This document shows, one piece after another, positions 52,439 to 61,198 of a stretch of 64,000 nucleotides of DNA. This DNA comes from Pectobacterium punjabense (GTDB lineage: Bacteria > Pseudomonadota > Gammaproteobacteria > Enterobacterales > Enterobacteriaceae): the NCBI RefSeq assembly GCF_012427845.1, contig NZ_CP038498.1, positions 3,038,001-3,102,000 on the forward strand, read 5' to 3'. Numbering within the stretch: the stretch's first letter is position 1; the number at the start of each line of letters is the position of its first letter. The notes below the pieces were generated by a model. The model had not been told where the DNA came from and did not search any database. It was given only the letters and a program-made list of their open reading frames with translations. The position numbers and the translations under genes are program-made.

Positions 52439-53280
52439 CAGCTCTCCTCACCGGACAAAAAAGTACCGATTTCGGCCAACACGCGGGCATTTTCTTCAAT
52501 GTGGACGGGGTGATTAGCGCCGGCGATCTCTACATAGCGTGCACCGGGAATACCGTGAGCAATACGTCGTGACTGATCGGGTGGGCAAATCCAGTCATTC
52601 CCCCCGACGATAACCAACGCTGGCACAGCGATATCGGCTAGCTTATCTCGCAGGTCATACGCTTTATCGGCAAACAGGGCATTATGCGTTTCAGCATGCA
52701 GAGATAAGGTGCGTGTTCGCTCTAGCGCAGCATTCGCGTCAAAGTTCTCGTAATACAGCGGCTGGAGCGCCAGCCAGATGAGGCGTAATTCCGTATCATC
52801 CGTGACCCGATCGGAAAACAGCTTATGAACCATCTCCAGCGAGGCCGACGGAGCTTGATGGAGACGTGCCTGAAAATTGGCAATCGCCCCCGCTTCATGA
52901 TGGTGACTCGGTGCCGTTCCACGCAGAATCAAATGGCTCAGGCCATCGGGGTATTTCGTCGCGTAGCTCAGGGCTATCATGCCGCCAAACGATCCACCGA
53001 TCAGAATGATTTTCTTACCACCAGCAACCTGCTGACGAAATGCCTCCAGATCGTCCACCATCTGCTCGAAAGTAAACGGGGGTGTCAGACTCGATTCTCC
53101 GCAGCCACGCTGATCGTAAGCCAGCAGACGATAGCGATCGGCCAGCGGCAAAAAGGCCTGAAAATCACTGCGACGATCGCCAATACCGCGCCCGCCATGC
53201 AGAACCACAATCGTAGGCTGTTGGTCGTCGCCAGCCAGATCGTAGGCAAACGTCGCCCCGTTGAGCGTAATGCTATTCAT
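52438..53280 (-). CDS. Alpha/beta-hydrolase of the proline-iminopeptidase type
   Basis: The 280-residue protein has the oxyanion motif VVLHGGRG, DQRGCGES, nucleophile elbow GGSFGG (Ser about 96), acid in GGNDWICPP and the His in GANHPVHIEE. It is close in type to proline iminopeptidases and carboxylester or amide hydrolases. No signal peptide is present, so it is cytoplasmic and would act on imported compounds. It overlaps the monooxygenase gene by four bases. Confidence 0.82.
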   Translation of the reverse strand: MNSITLNGATFAYDLAGDDQQPTIVVLHGGRGIGDRRSDFQAFLPLADRYRLLAYDQRGCGESSLTPPFTFEQMVDDLEAFRQQVAGGKKIILIGGSFGGMIALSYATKYPDGLSHLILRGTAPSHHHEAGAIANFQARLHQAPSASLEMVHKLFSDRVTDDTELRLIWLALQPLYYENFDANAALERTRTLSLHAETHNALFADKAYDLRDKLADIAVPALVIVGGNDWICPPDQSRRIAHGIPGARYVEIAGANHPVHIEENARVLAEIGTFLSGEES

Positions 53281-54767
53281 ACGCTTTCCCCCTGACGACT
53301 AGCGATGTTCGATGTCACGCTCACACCCTGCTCTACATCTCGCCATTCATCCCCCAACAGCTCAGGCGTATCGAACGCCAGCAGATCGGCATAGTGCTTT
53401 TCTCTGTCTTCAACAAATAAGCTGCGGGCGATTCCCTGCGCTAGCCGATCGCCCCCTGCGCTCACCGCGGGGATATCGCCAGATAGCTTGCCGTGCGTTA
53501 ATACCGAGGGGTAGTTAAAGCAATAAAGGTGTGACAGCAGCGGGCTCTGCCCTGCCGTTTTTTGCTGAAACTCAAACGACGGCCCGAGATAAGGCGAAGT
53601 CGCCAATTCGCCATGTTCCTGACCTGGTTCAGGGGCAAAAACGTCCTGCCATTGTTTGATGTAAGGTGAGAACAGACGTAATTCCGCACGATACGCCAGA
53701 TCAATCTGGAAGCCGGTCGCAAAGATAAGGAAATCAAGCGTCCATGTTCCCGTCGGCGTATGCAAAACGATCTCATCATGCTTGATGTCCAGCGCGGTTA
53801 CCGGGCTACCGAGGTGGAAAAAAGCGTTAGCATGGCGCGAAACGCGCAGCGTTGAATCGCGCGGTGGTGGTGTTTGTGCCGCTAGCGTTGATAGAATAAA
53901 TCGCCACTTCCATTCATCACTGAGCCCAACAAAACCCTGAACCACTCCCTGACTGGAGATACCCGTAAATTTGTTGATACGCGGTATATCCTGACGGCGA
54001 ATGAACATATCAACCTGTTTAGCGCCCTGTTCCAGCGCGGTTGCGGCGTTATCCATCGCCGAGGCACCTGCGCCGATAACACCGATCCGTTTACCTTTCA
54101 ACGCAGAAAAATCAATGTTATCTGCCGAATGTGCCCAAAATTTCCTATCCAGTGAACGCACCAAATCCGGGACATAAGGGCCACCCAACCCATCACGTCC
54201 GCTGGCTAACACCACTCGCCGTGCATAGCGGCGCAGCGTTTCCCCCGTCAGCGTATTTCGGGTCTCTACCGCTATCAGGCCATCGACATCAGGCTGTAAC
54301 AGCGTCACTTCTGTGTCATTAATCACTGGCAGTTCGAGAACGGAACGAAACCAGATCAGGTAGTCCATCCACTGGGTGCGCGGAATTTTATCCAGTAATT
54401 CCCACGCTTCCCGGCCAAACTGTGCCTGATACCAGGCGCGAAATGTCAATGCTGGCAGCCCAAGCGCAGGCCCCGCCAAGTGTTTAGGCGAGCGCAACGT
54501 TTCCATTCTGGCGAAGGTTTTCCACGGCCCTTCCTGACCAGCAGGGGCTTTATCGAGGCAGATGACGTTATGGATCCCGAGCAGTTTGAGCGACGCCGCA
54601 GCGACCAACCCACACATTCCTGCCCCCATGATGATAACATCGCTAACAGGCTGTCCGGCGCGATAGGAGGCATGCACCCACGGCTTGGCGGGGAGTTCAA
54701 GCAGTTGTAAATCGTCTTTTAAACGGGCTTCCAATGCCGTTAATCCTGCCCTGTTGGCGGTGGTCAT
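53277..54767 (-). CDS. Flavin-dependent NAD(P)H monooxygenase-like protein
   Basis: The 496-residue protein has an FAD motif IIMGAGMCG (about 45-53), an NADPH motif VIGAGASAMDNA (about 225-236) and an ATGF motif in LIFATGFQIDL. That order is typical of Baeyer-Villiger and N-hydroxylating monooxygenases. It is the first gene of the long minus-strand operon. It probably oxidises an imported substrate at C, N or S; which one cannot be told. Confidence 0.82.
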   Translation of the reverse strand: MTTANRAGLTALEARLKDDLQLLELPAKPWVHASYRAGQPVSDVIIMGAGMCGLVAAASLKLLGIHNVICLDKAPAGQEGPWKTFARMETLRSPKHLAGPALGLPALTFRAWYQAQFGREAWELLDKIPRTQWMDYLIWFRSVLELPVINDTEVTLLQPDVDGLIAVETRNTLTGETLRRYARRVVLASGRDGLGGPYVPDLVRSLDRKFWAHSADNIDFSALKGKRIGVIGAGASAMDNAATALEQGAKQVDMFIRRQDIPRINKFTGISSQGVVQGFVGLSDEWKWRFILSTLAAQTPPPRDSTLRVSRHANAFFHLGSPVTALDIKHDEIVLHTPTGTWTLDFLIFATGFQIDLAYRAELRLFSPYIKQWQDVFAPEPGQEHGELATSPYLGPSFEFQQKTAGQSPLLSHLYCFNYPSVLTHGKLSGDIPAVSAGGDRLAQGIARSLFVEDREKHYADLLAFDTPELLGDEWRDVEQGVSVTSNIASRQGESV

Positions 54768-55112
54768 TTACGCAGATCTCCTGTCGCTATGTTGGTTATG
54801 TGTTTCATCTGAACGGGGCACGACTTGCTGCCTTATCCGGTATCATCCCGTAGGCCTTTACCCAGACGTCGCTCATTAATCCCTTTTTATGACGCGTTAG
54901 CCTTTTCACCCAATCATGTCAAAACAGAATTATTAATCGTTAATCATGCGATTTGTTAATGATAAATTTATCTGTCTTTATGAAGAAATGTGCATATACA
55001 AGTTCGAAAAGATGCCGCATGATTTTAAAAATGTCAGAAGATGATGGCGGTGTGCGCTGGCTAAGCTGCCAGCGAATTAGCCTGTTATGGAAGCGATAAG
55101 GAAAGTAAGGGT
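54768..55112. promoter_or_regulatory. Divergent promoter region with AT-rich dyad
   Basis: No gene is seen between the monooxygenase operon and the divergent LysR gene. Around 54927-54967 there are several TTAAT/ATTAA half-sites in imperfect dyads, a plausible LysR-binding and promoter area. Confidence 0.45.
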
Positions 55113-56078
55113 ATGTCGAAGGTAGCCATGTTAGACGATCTGGATTTACGCCAACTGGAAGCGTTCTCCGCAGTCATCTCGTCTGGGAGTATCACCTCTG
55201 CGGCAAAAATCCTTCATCGCTCGCAGCCCGCAGTTACGCGTCTGATTCAGGAATTTGAGAATAAAATTGGCTATCCTCTGTTTCAACGCAACGGACCCCG
55301 CATCACGGCGACGGAACAGGCCTATCAGCTACATGAATCCGTGGAGCACGCGTTAATTTCCCTACATCAGGTGCAAGTGCGGGCAAAAGAGATCGCTGAA
55401 GATGAAGAAAAACCGTTGGTGATCGCCGCCACACCGGCCATGGCTGCAGGATTATTACCAATAGCCTTGTCAAAGGTGGATATCTCTACGCCGTTGCAGA
55501 TCTTGAGTTATTCCGCAGAGCAGACGCTACATGCCGTGATTGATGGCCGTGCCGATATCGCCATCAGCAGCCTGCCGCTGGAGCATAAAAACGTTAACCG
55601 TCATTGGATCGGGCAATCGCGTTGCGTGGTGGTACTCAGTGAAGATGACCCGCTGGCTCAGGAAGCCATCATTACCTTACAGGCGCTGGTTTCCCGTAAG
55701 ATTATTACGCTTTATAACCCCTATCGTCTGCGTAACCGCTTTGAACTGGCAATGAAAAAAGCCAAAATCCAGCCCCGCTATACGATTGAAACCAATTCAT
55801 CGGCCAACGTGTTGGCCTGTGTCCGAGCGGGTTTGGGTGTCGCCATTACCGAACCGGTGACAGCCTATGGTTTACCGCTAAATGGCCTGATTATTCGGGA
55901 GTTAGATATTGATATTCCCTATCATTTTGGCGTGATTACGCCGCTGGCAAAAACCGCCCGTACCAGCGTGTTGCAAATTGTGGATGCTCTGGAGAATACC
56001 GCCAGAGAACTGTTACCGCATTTCACTCTTTTTCATTCAGACGATCATCATAAAATCATGTCGTCATTAAACGCCTGA
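55113..56078 (+). CDS. LysR-type transcriptional regulator
   Basis: The 321-residue protein has the winged helix LRQLEAFSAVISSGSITSAAKILHRSQPAVTRLIQEFE (quoted in part) and a two-lobed effector domain. ATG 55113 follows GGAAAGTAAGGGT. It faces away from the monooxygenase/Dpp operon, the usual place for its activator, and sits upstream of the TTT transporter genes. Either or both may be its targets. The effector is unknown. Confidence 0.87.
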   Translation: MSKVAMLDDLDLRQLEAFSAVISSGSITSAAKILHRSQPAVTRLIQEFENKIGYPLFQRNGPRITATEQAYQLHESVEHALISLHQVQVRAKEIAEDEEKPLVIAATPAMAAGLLPIALSKVDISTPLQILSYSAEQTLHAVIDGRADIAISSLPLEHKNVNRHWIGQSRCVVVLSEDDPLAQEAIITLQALVSRKIITLYNPYRLRNRFELAMKKAKIQPRYTIETNSSANVLACVRAGLGVAITEPVTAYGLPLNGLIIRELDIDIPYHFGVITPLAKTARTSVLQIVDALENTARELLPHFTLFHSDDHHKIMSSLNA

Positions 56079-56489
56079 AAAATATAAATCGAGGTACGTT
56101 AGCGCTTATTTATATAACACGGCATCTAAATAAAATAACAGCTCAAAAAAAATCACTGGGGTAATCACTTACCCCACGATATACCCTAAATAATTCGAGT
56201 TTCAGGACAAAACGTATTCGCTTTAAACAACGCAACGCGTTGACCTGCTGGGCGGCAGGCCAAATAGCACAACCAACGCACATGCAACGTAAAGTATGAC
56301 GAGTATAAACATAATAAAAAGCACCATGAGATTAATCATCCAATATTAGTCTGGATAGTGCCGCACCTATTTCTCTTTTTCGACATGAGAAAAAGAGCTT
56401 GAGTGTATTTACTAAAAACACACTCAAGCCATGACGTATTAATTAACGGTTTATTATTCCAAACTCACATCATCAAGGGTAATGATAAA
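56079..56489. promoter_or_regulatory. Leader region of the TTT operon with repeat and two tandem hairpins
   Basis: The region holds the second family repeat (56181-56306), then two abutting hairpins. The first is CTCTTTTTC/GAAAAAGAG (56373-56381 with 56389-56397); the second is GCTTGAGTGT/ACACTCAAGC (56397-56406 with 56420-56429). They end 60 nt before the binding-protein start and could form a leader or attenuator or end LysR transcription. Confidence 0.5.
56181..56306. repeat. Palindromic intergenic repeat, copy 2
   Basis: It has the same left end ATACCCTAAATAATTCGAGTT and a similar right end (AAAGTATGACGAGTAT) as 38510-38635 and the same total length. The central arms are diverged (CAACCAACGCACATGCA is kept near the right). 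Confidence 0.7.
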
Positions 56490-57461
56490 ATGAAAACACG
56501 TATATTCACTAAACTTGCCATGAGTCTGACATTATTCAGCCCGTTATTTCCTGCTTCTGTTCTCGCGGAATATCCTGAGAAACCCATACAAATGCTGGTC
56601 GCCTTTGCGCCTGGCGGCGGGACCGATATTGCTGCCCGCTCAATTGCTCACTATCTTGAAAAACATTTAGGCAACAATGCCCGAATTGCCGTCATTAATA
56701 AACCAGGCGCGGGAGGTGAAATCGGCTGGACGGTGTTGGCTCAGTCAAAACCAGACGGTTACACCATCGGTATGATTAATCCCCCCGCCACCAATGCGCT
56801 GGTCGTGGAAGGGAAAGCCAAATTCACGATGAATGATTTTCAACCTATCGCCAATATTGTGTATGACCCCGGCATTTTGGTGGTCAATAAGGACAGTCCT
56901 TACAAAACGCTAGCGCAGTTTATTGATGTCGCACGGCAATCACCTGACACGCTGGTCATTGGCACATCGGGTGCTGCGGGCTCCTCTGAGCATGTCGCTA
57001 TTCTGAATTTAAACCGACTGGCTGACGTACAGTTCAAGGCGGCGTTTTTTGGCAGCACCGCCCCCGTCAGACAGGCGGTATTGGGTAATCACGTCCCTGC
57101 CGCCACCATGAATCTCAGTGAAGCCTTGCCACTCGCCCGGGAAGGCCAGATCCGCATTCTGGGCTTGATGGCAGAGCAACGCTATCCGCTGTTAAAAGAC
57201 GCCCCTACGTTCCGTGAGCAACAGATCGATCTGGTGGCAGGCACATCACGTGGTATTGCCGCACCAAAAGGGACGCCGCCCGAAATTGTCGCCAAACTTG
57301 AAAAAGCGCTGCATGCGGTGATTAACGACCCGGAATATCTGGAGGCGGCGCAAAAAGCAGAAATCCCCCTCAACTATCTGAATGCGCACGGCTACAGCAC
57401 GCTGATTCAACGCATTAATACCGATCTGGCAGAAACCTGGAAATTGACACCATGGCGTTAA
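56490..57461 (+). CDS. TTT-type periplasmic binding protein (TctC/Bug family)
   Basis: The protein has 323 residues from the ATG at 56490. It has a signal peptide (cleavage after VLA) and the Bug-family start YPEKPIQMLVAFAPGGGTDIAAR with VINKPGAGGEIGW. It is expected to bind a carboxylate in the periplasm. It overlaps the TctB-like gene by ten bases, so the three TTT genes are coupled. Confidence 0.9.
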   Translation: MKTRIFTKLAMSLTLFSPLFPASVLAEYPEKPIQMLVAFAPGGGTDIAARSIAHYLEKHLGNNARIAVINKPGAGGEIGWTVLAQSKPDGYTIGMINPPATNALVVEGKAKFTMNDFQPIANIVYDPGILVVNKDSPYKTLAQFIDVARQSPDTLVIGTSGAAGSSEHVAILNLNRLADVQFKAAFFGSTAPVRQAVLGNHVPAATMNLSEALPLAREGQIRILGLMAEQRYPLLKDAPTFREQQIDLVAGTSRGIAAPKGTPPEIVAKLEKALHAVINDPEYLEAAQKAEIPLNYLNAHGYSTLIQRINTDLAETWKLTPWR

Positions 57462-57931
57462 CACTCAACCCCACACGCCACCATACCGAGCTGTTTTTTG
57501 CGGCGTTATGGGTCGTCATCGCCAGTGGGATGTTTATTGAAGCGGGGAAATACTCGTCAGCCAGCGCCGCATTCCCTCGTACCCTGGCGGTACTCCTCGC
57601 CGTAAGTGGCCTGGCGCTCATTATTAAAGCCTGCTGGCAACGGCCAAAAGAGGAAGGGGCAACCTCTCGACTGCTGCATGCCCCCCTGCGCGTCATCATG
57701 GGATTTGTGATGGTGACGGCCTACATTCTGCTGACGAACCACGTGGGTTACATTGCTGCCAGTCTACTATTCGGCATCACCCTGCCGCTACTGGCGGGCT
57801 ACCGGCAATGGGGGAGGATACTGGCTACCGTGGGCGGAACGCTCCTGTTCATTATTGTCGTTTTTCGGATATTACTGGCCCGCCAACTTCCGGACGGCAT
57901 GTTTGAAGTGTGGCTGGAGAACATTTTATGA
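57452..57931 (+). CDS. TTT small membrane subunit (TctB type)
   Basis: The 159-residue protein has four hydrophobic spans. ASAAFPRTLAVLLAVSGLALI, in the first half, is typical of TctB. Its stop overlaps the start of the large subunit (ATGA). It is the poorly conserved small partner of TctA. Confidence 0.87.
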   Translation: MALTLNPTRHHTELFFAALWVVIASGMFIEAGKYSSASAAFPRTLAVLLAVSGLALIIKACWQRPKEEGATSRLLHAPLRVIMGFVMVTAYILLTNHVGYIAASLLFGITLPLLAGYRQWGRILATVGGTLLFIIVVFRILLARQLPDGMFEVWLENIL

Positions 57932-59409
57932 TTGATGCGTTAATAAATGCCTTACCGCATGTTTTCGTCCCCACCAACCTGCTAGCGGTGTTAATCGGAA
58001 CCGTTGCGGGGTTGATCGTCGGCGCATTACCCGGTCTCACCGTCACGACCGGTATTGCCGTCCTTATCCCGTTGACGTTTGGCGTCGATCCGCTGTTTGC
58101 CTTGGGCATGATGGCGGGAATGTATAACGGCGGCAGTTATGGTGGCGCAATTCCGGCCATTTTATTACGCATCCCCGGTACACCCGCCTCCGTCGCAACG
58201 GTGCTTGACGGCTACGCGCTGACGCAACAAGGCAAAGCGGCCTATGCGTTACAGGTCGCCGTGGTATCCGGTGTCATTGGCAGCGTCTTGTCAGCAATCG
58301 CCTTGATCCTCTTTGCCCCCGGTCTGGCAACCATTGGTTTGGCGTTTAGCCCCGCCGATTACTTTTGGGTTTCTCTGCTCGGGCTTGCTACCGTAACCTC
58401 ACTTCTGGGAAATGATTTTCTGAAAGGCTTGATTGCCGCACTGCTCGGGTTGGCAATCGGTACTATTGGTCTGGATATCTCCACTGGAGATGAACGTTAT
58501 ACCTTTGGTTTACTCGAACTTACGGAAGGGTTGGATCTGGTCGTTCTGCTCACCGCGCTGTTTGCCTTTCCACCGGTGATTCAGATGGTCGAACAGGCCC
58601 TTACCACAGGCTTACCCCGCCATTTATTGAGGCTGAAAAGCCAGGGTTCAGTGCTCTCGCAATGGCGTCAATTCCTGCCGGTCTGGCTACGTAGCTCTTT
58701 TATCGGCATCGTGATTGGTATCCTTCCCGGTGCGGGCGGCAGTATGTCCTGCTACCTCGCCTATAACGACGCTAAACGGCGCGACGCCGATCCCGATAGC
58801 TTCGGAACCGGTAACCCGAAAGGCGTCGCCGCATCAGAAGCTGGCAATGGCGCTGACAATGCGTCATCGCTGATTCCGGCCTTAACGCTGGGGATACCCG
58901 GTTCCGGCGTAGCTGCCGTAATCTTGGGCGGGCTGCTGGTACAAGGGTTACGCCCCGGTCCTCAACTCTTTCAAGAGCACCCCGATATTGTTTACGGCTT
59001 TATGCTGCAAATGCTGCTCTCCGCACTGCTACTTGCCGTTGTCGGCGGCCTGACGGCCACCCGTCTTTTCGGTCAGGCTTTACGCTTGCCAACGATCCTG
59101 CTGGCTCCCGTCATCATGCTGTTTATTACCGTCGGAGTCTATGCCGTCAATAACTCAGCGTTTGATCTTTATCTATTTCTTGGCATTGGCCTATTCGCCT
59201 ATTTTATGGAGAAACTCGATTATCCCAGCGCACCTATTATTTTGGGGGTGATGCTCGGGCCAATAGCAGAAACGCAGCTCAATCTCGCCCTTACACTCTC
59301 CAATGGTCAGATCACAGCATTAGCCAGTTCGCCTTTATCGTGGCTGTTAATTCTGCTGACGATTTTCATCTTACTCACACCCTATTGGCGATATCTCCGA
59401 GAACGCTAG
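57928..59409 (+). CDS. TTT large membrane subunit (TctA type)
   Basis: The 493-residue protein starts at the ATG at 57928. It has about twelve spans. The TctA signature appears twice in related form: GALPGLTVTTGIAVLIPLTFG near 35-55 and GILPGAGGSMSCYLAYNDAKR near 270-290. It drives cation-coupled carboxylate uptake with the preceding TctC and TctB. Confidence 0.93.
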   Translation: MIDALINALPHVFVPTNLLAVLIGTVAGLIVGALPGLTVTTGIAVLIPLTFGVDPLFALGMMAGMYNGGSYGGAIPAILLRIPGTPASVATVLDGYALTQQGKAAYALQVAVVSGVIGSVLSAIALILFAPGLATIGLAFSPADYFWVSLLGLATVTSLLGNDFLKGLIAALLGLAIGTIGLDISTGDERYTFGLLELTEGLDLVVLLTALFAFPPVIQMVEQALTTGLPRHLLRLKSQGSVLSQWRQFLPVWLRSSFIGIVIGILPGAGGSMSCYLAYNDAKRRDADPDSFGTGNPKGVAASEAGNGADNASSLIPALTLGIPGSGVAAVILGGLLVQGLRPGPQLFQEHPDIVYGFMLQMLLSALLLAVVGGLTATRLFGQALRLPTILLAPVIMLFITVGVYAVNNSAFDLYLFLGIGLFAYFMEKLDYPSAPIILGVMLGPIAETQLNLALTLSNGQITALASSPLSWLLILLTIFILLTPYWRYLRER

Positions 59410-59457
59410 CGTCACCCACAGTCAAAACGGTTCCTATCTCATATCAAGGGATTTACT

Positions 59458-60531
59458 ATGAAAGTTGCCATTCTTGGCGCAGGAAATATCGGTTTCGCCA
59501 GCGCAGCCTGGCTGGCTTCAACAGGGCACACGTCTATTCTGTGGTCACCTCATGCAGAAAATCTGGCTCCCTTACGGGCCAGACAGCACCGTTTATCCTT
59601 TATCCTTTTACCGGAAGCCGTTGCAGTCAACCACGCAGAGGTTGTCCTCCTTTGTGTGCCTGGGTATGGCCATCGAACGGTTATTGATGCATTTGTGCCC
59701 CATATCAAAAATGACCAACCCATTATTATTAATAGCGCCTGTTCGCTGAGCGCACTGTATCTTTCCAGACGGCTGGCAGAACGCCGTATCAGTGCCCCCA
59801 TCATTACCTGGGGTACGACGGTACTCACCGCTCGCCGTCAGGCGAATGGATGTGAAGTCGCTATCATGGCCGCCAGAAAATTTGTACATGTTGCCACCTT
59901 GCCCATGCAGGAGAATGAACGCGCAATCGCCCTATGTTCAACCCTATTTGGCCCCCGCTTCCGCGCCCAAACCAACGTGCTGGCAACATCGTTGATCAAC
60001 ATTAATCCCATCGCTCACCTGGGACTGGCGCTGTGTAACGTCACGCGGATAGAAAGACATGAAAGCTGGCCTCAATATCACTACCTGACGCCGGGGGTTG
60101 CCAACTTGATTACCTCACTGGAAAAAGAACGTCAAACACTGGCCCAACACTTTGGGCTCACGATCCACAGTATTGAGGCACACTTTCAGCAATCTTTTGA
60201 TCTGCCTGAAAATGAACTGGCGGATATCGCAGAGGAACTTCATCGGAGGCGCGGAGGTCCGGCAGGCCCAACAACGCTGGATACACGTTTTATCTTAGAA
60301 GACACACCGTATGGATTGGTCTTTGCTGAAGCGATGGCAAAAAAAGTGGGCTTAGTATTACCACAGCATACCTCGGTAATAAACGTGGTTGCCGCCATAT
60401 GGGGACGGGATTTTCGCCGTGACAATACAATATTGCCGATGCTTGAATTAGAAAAAATGTCATTACTTGATTTGCAGCACTGCCTTTATGCGGGCTATCA
60501 CGCGAATGATATGAAGGCGACAACACCGTGA
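59458..60531 (+). CDS. Opine/octopine dehydrogenase-like protein
   Basis: The 357-residue protein has an N-terminal Rossmann motif VAILGAGNIGFASAAWLA and LLCVPGYGH, then the helical domain of NAD/NADP octopine-nopaline dehydrogenases (SLININPIAHLG, with a histidine matching the catalytic region). It lies 48 nt after the TctA gene and has its own start with AAGGGATTT. The family condenses or cleaves amino-acid plus keto-acid opines. Beside a carboxylate importer it may catabolise an imported opine. Confidence 0.78.
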   Translation: MKVAILGAGNIGFASAAWLASTGHTSILWSPHAENLAPLRARQHRLSFILLPEAVAVNHAEVVLLCVPGYGHRTVIDAFVPHIKNDQPIIINSACSLSALYLSRRLAERRISAPIITWGTTVLTARRQANGCEVAIMAARKFVHVATLPMQENERAIALCSTLFGPRFRAQTNVLATSLININPIAHLGLALCNVTRIERHESWPQYHYLTPGVANLITSLEKERQTLAQHFGLTIHSIEAHFQQSFDLPENELADIAEELHRRRGGPAGPTTLDTRFILEDTPYGLVFAEAMAKKVGLVLPQHTSVINVVAAIWGRDFRRDNTILPMLELEKMSLLDLQHCLYAGYHANDMKATTP

Positions 60532-60646
60532 TACCGACTTCAGAAACGAAAATTCATCATAACGATAGCGATCGCCTCTGCATTTATTTGCGCTTCCCTT
60601 ATACTACCCGGCAATAACCAAGACGAGTGGCGAGAAAAAACCGGTA

Positions 60647-61108
60647 ATGATGAACAACGATGTCCTGCGCAGCGTGCGCTATATGCTGAATTTCAATAAT
60701 GACCACCTGCTGAAAATCCTGGCGCTGGTGGAGATGACCGTCCCTCCCCAGCAGTTGGCGAGCTACGTCAAAAAAGAGGGAGAGGAAGGCTACCAGCCTT
60801 GCCCGGACATCGTGATGAGTTATTTCCTGAATGGGTTGATTCTGCAAAAACGCGGTCAAGATGAAAACCAGCCTGCACCACAGTTTGAGCGCAAGATGAC
60901 GAATAATATTATCCTGAAAAAGCTGCGCGTCGCCTTCTCACTAAAAACGGATGATATTCAAGCGATCCTAATGGCACAAAATTTTCGAATTTCAGTACCG
61001 GAAGTCACCGCGATGATGCGCGCCCCTGACCACAAAAACTACCGCACCTGCGGCGATCAGGTGATCCGCTACTTTCTAAAAGGGCTGACTGCACGGGTCA
61101 AAGGCTAA
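60647..61108 (+). CDS. yehS: YehS, DUF1456 family
   Basis: The 153-residue protein has two DUF1456 repeats: NNDVLRSVRYMLNFNNDHLLKIL and NIILKKLRVAFSLKTDDIQAILM (quoted in part), followed by MMRAPDHKNYRTCGDQ. It matches enterobacterial YehS along its full length; the function is not established. The start could be either of two adjacent ATGs (60647 or 60650). It has its own downstream terminator. Confidence 0.9.
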   Translation: MMNNDVLRSVRYMLNFNNDHLLKILALVEMTVPPQQLASYVKKEGEEGYQPCPDIVMSYFLNGLILQKRGQDENQPAPQFERKMTNNIILKKLRVAFSLKTDDIQAILMAQNFRISVPEVTAMMRAPDHKNYRTCGDQVIRYFLKGLTARVKG

Positions 61109-61132
61109 AAATATTCCGTTAATAAAAGACAT

Positions 61133-61187
61133 GAGCGTTGTCTCTCTGACCTTTTTTCGTAACAGGCAGCAGCAACGCTCGATTTTT
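61133..61187 (+). terminator. Terminator after yehS
   Basis: GAGCGTTG (61133-61140) pairs with CAACGCTC (61173-61180) around a 32-nt loop and is followed by GATTTTT. The long loop makes it a moderate call. Confidence 0.5.
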
Positions 61188-61198
61188 AGCATCACACA

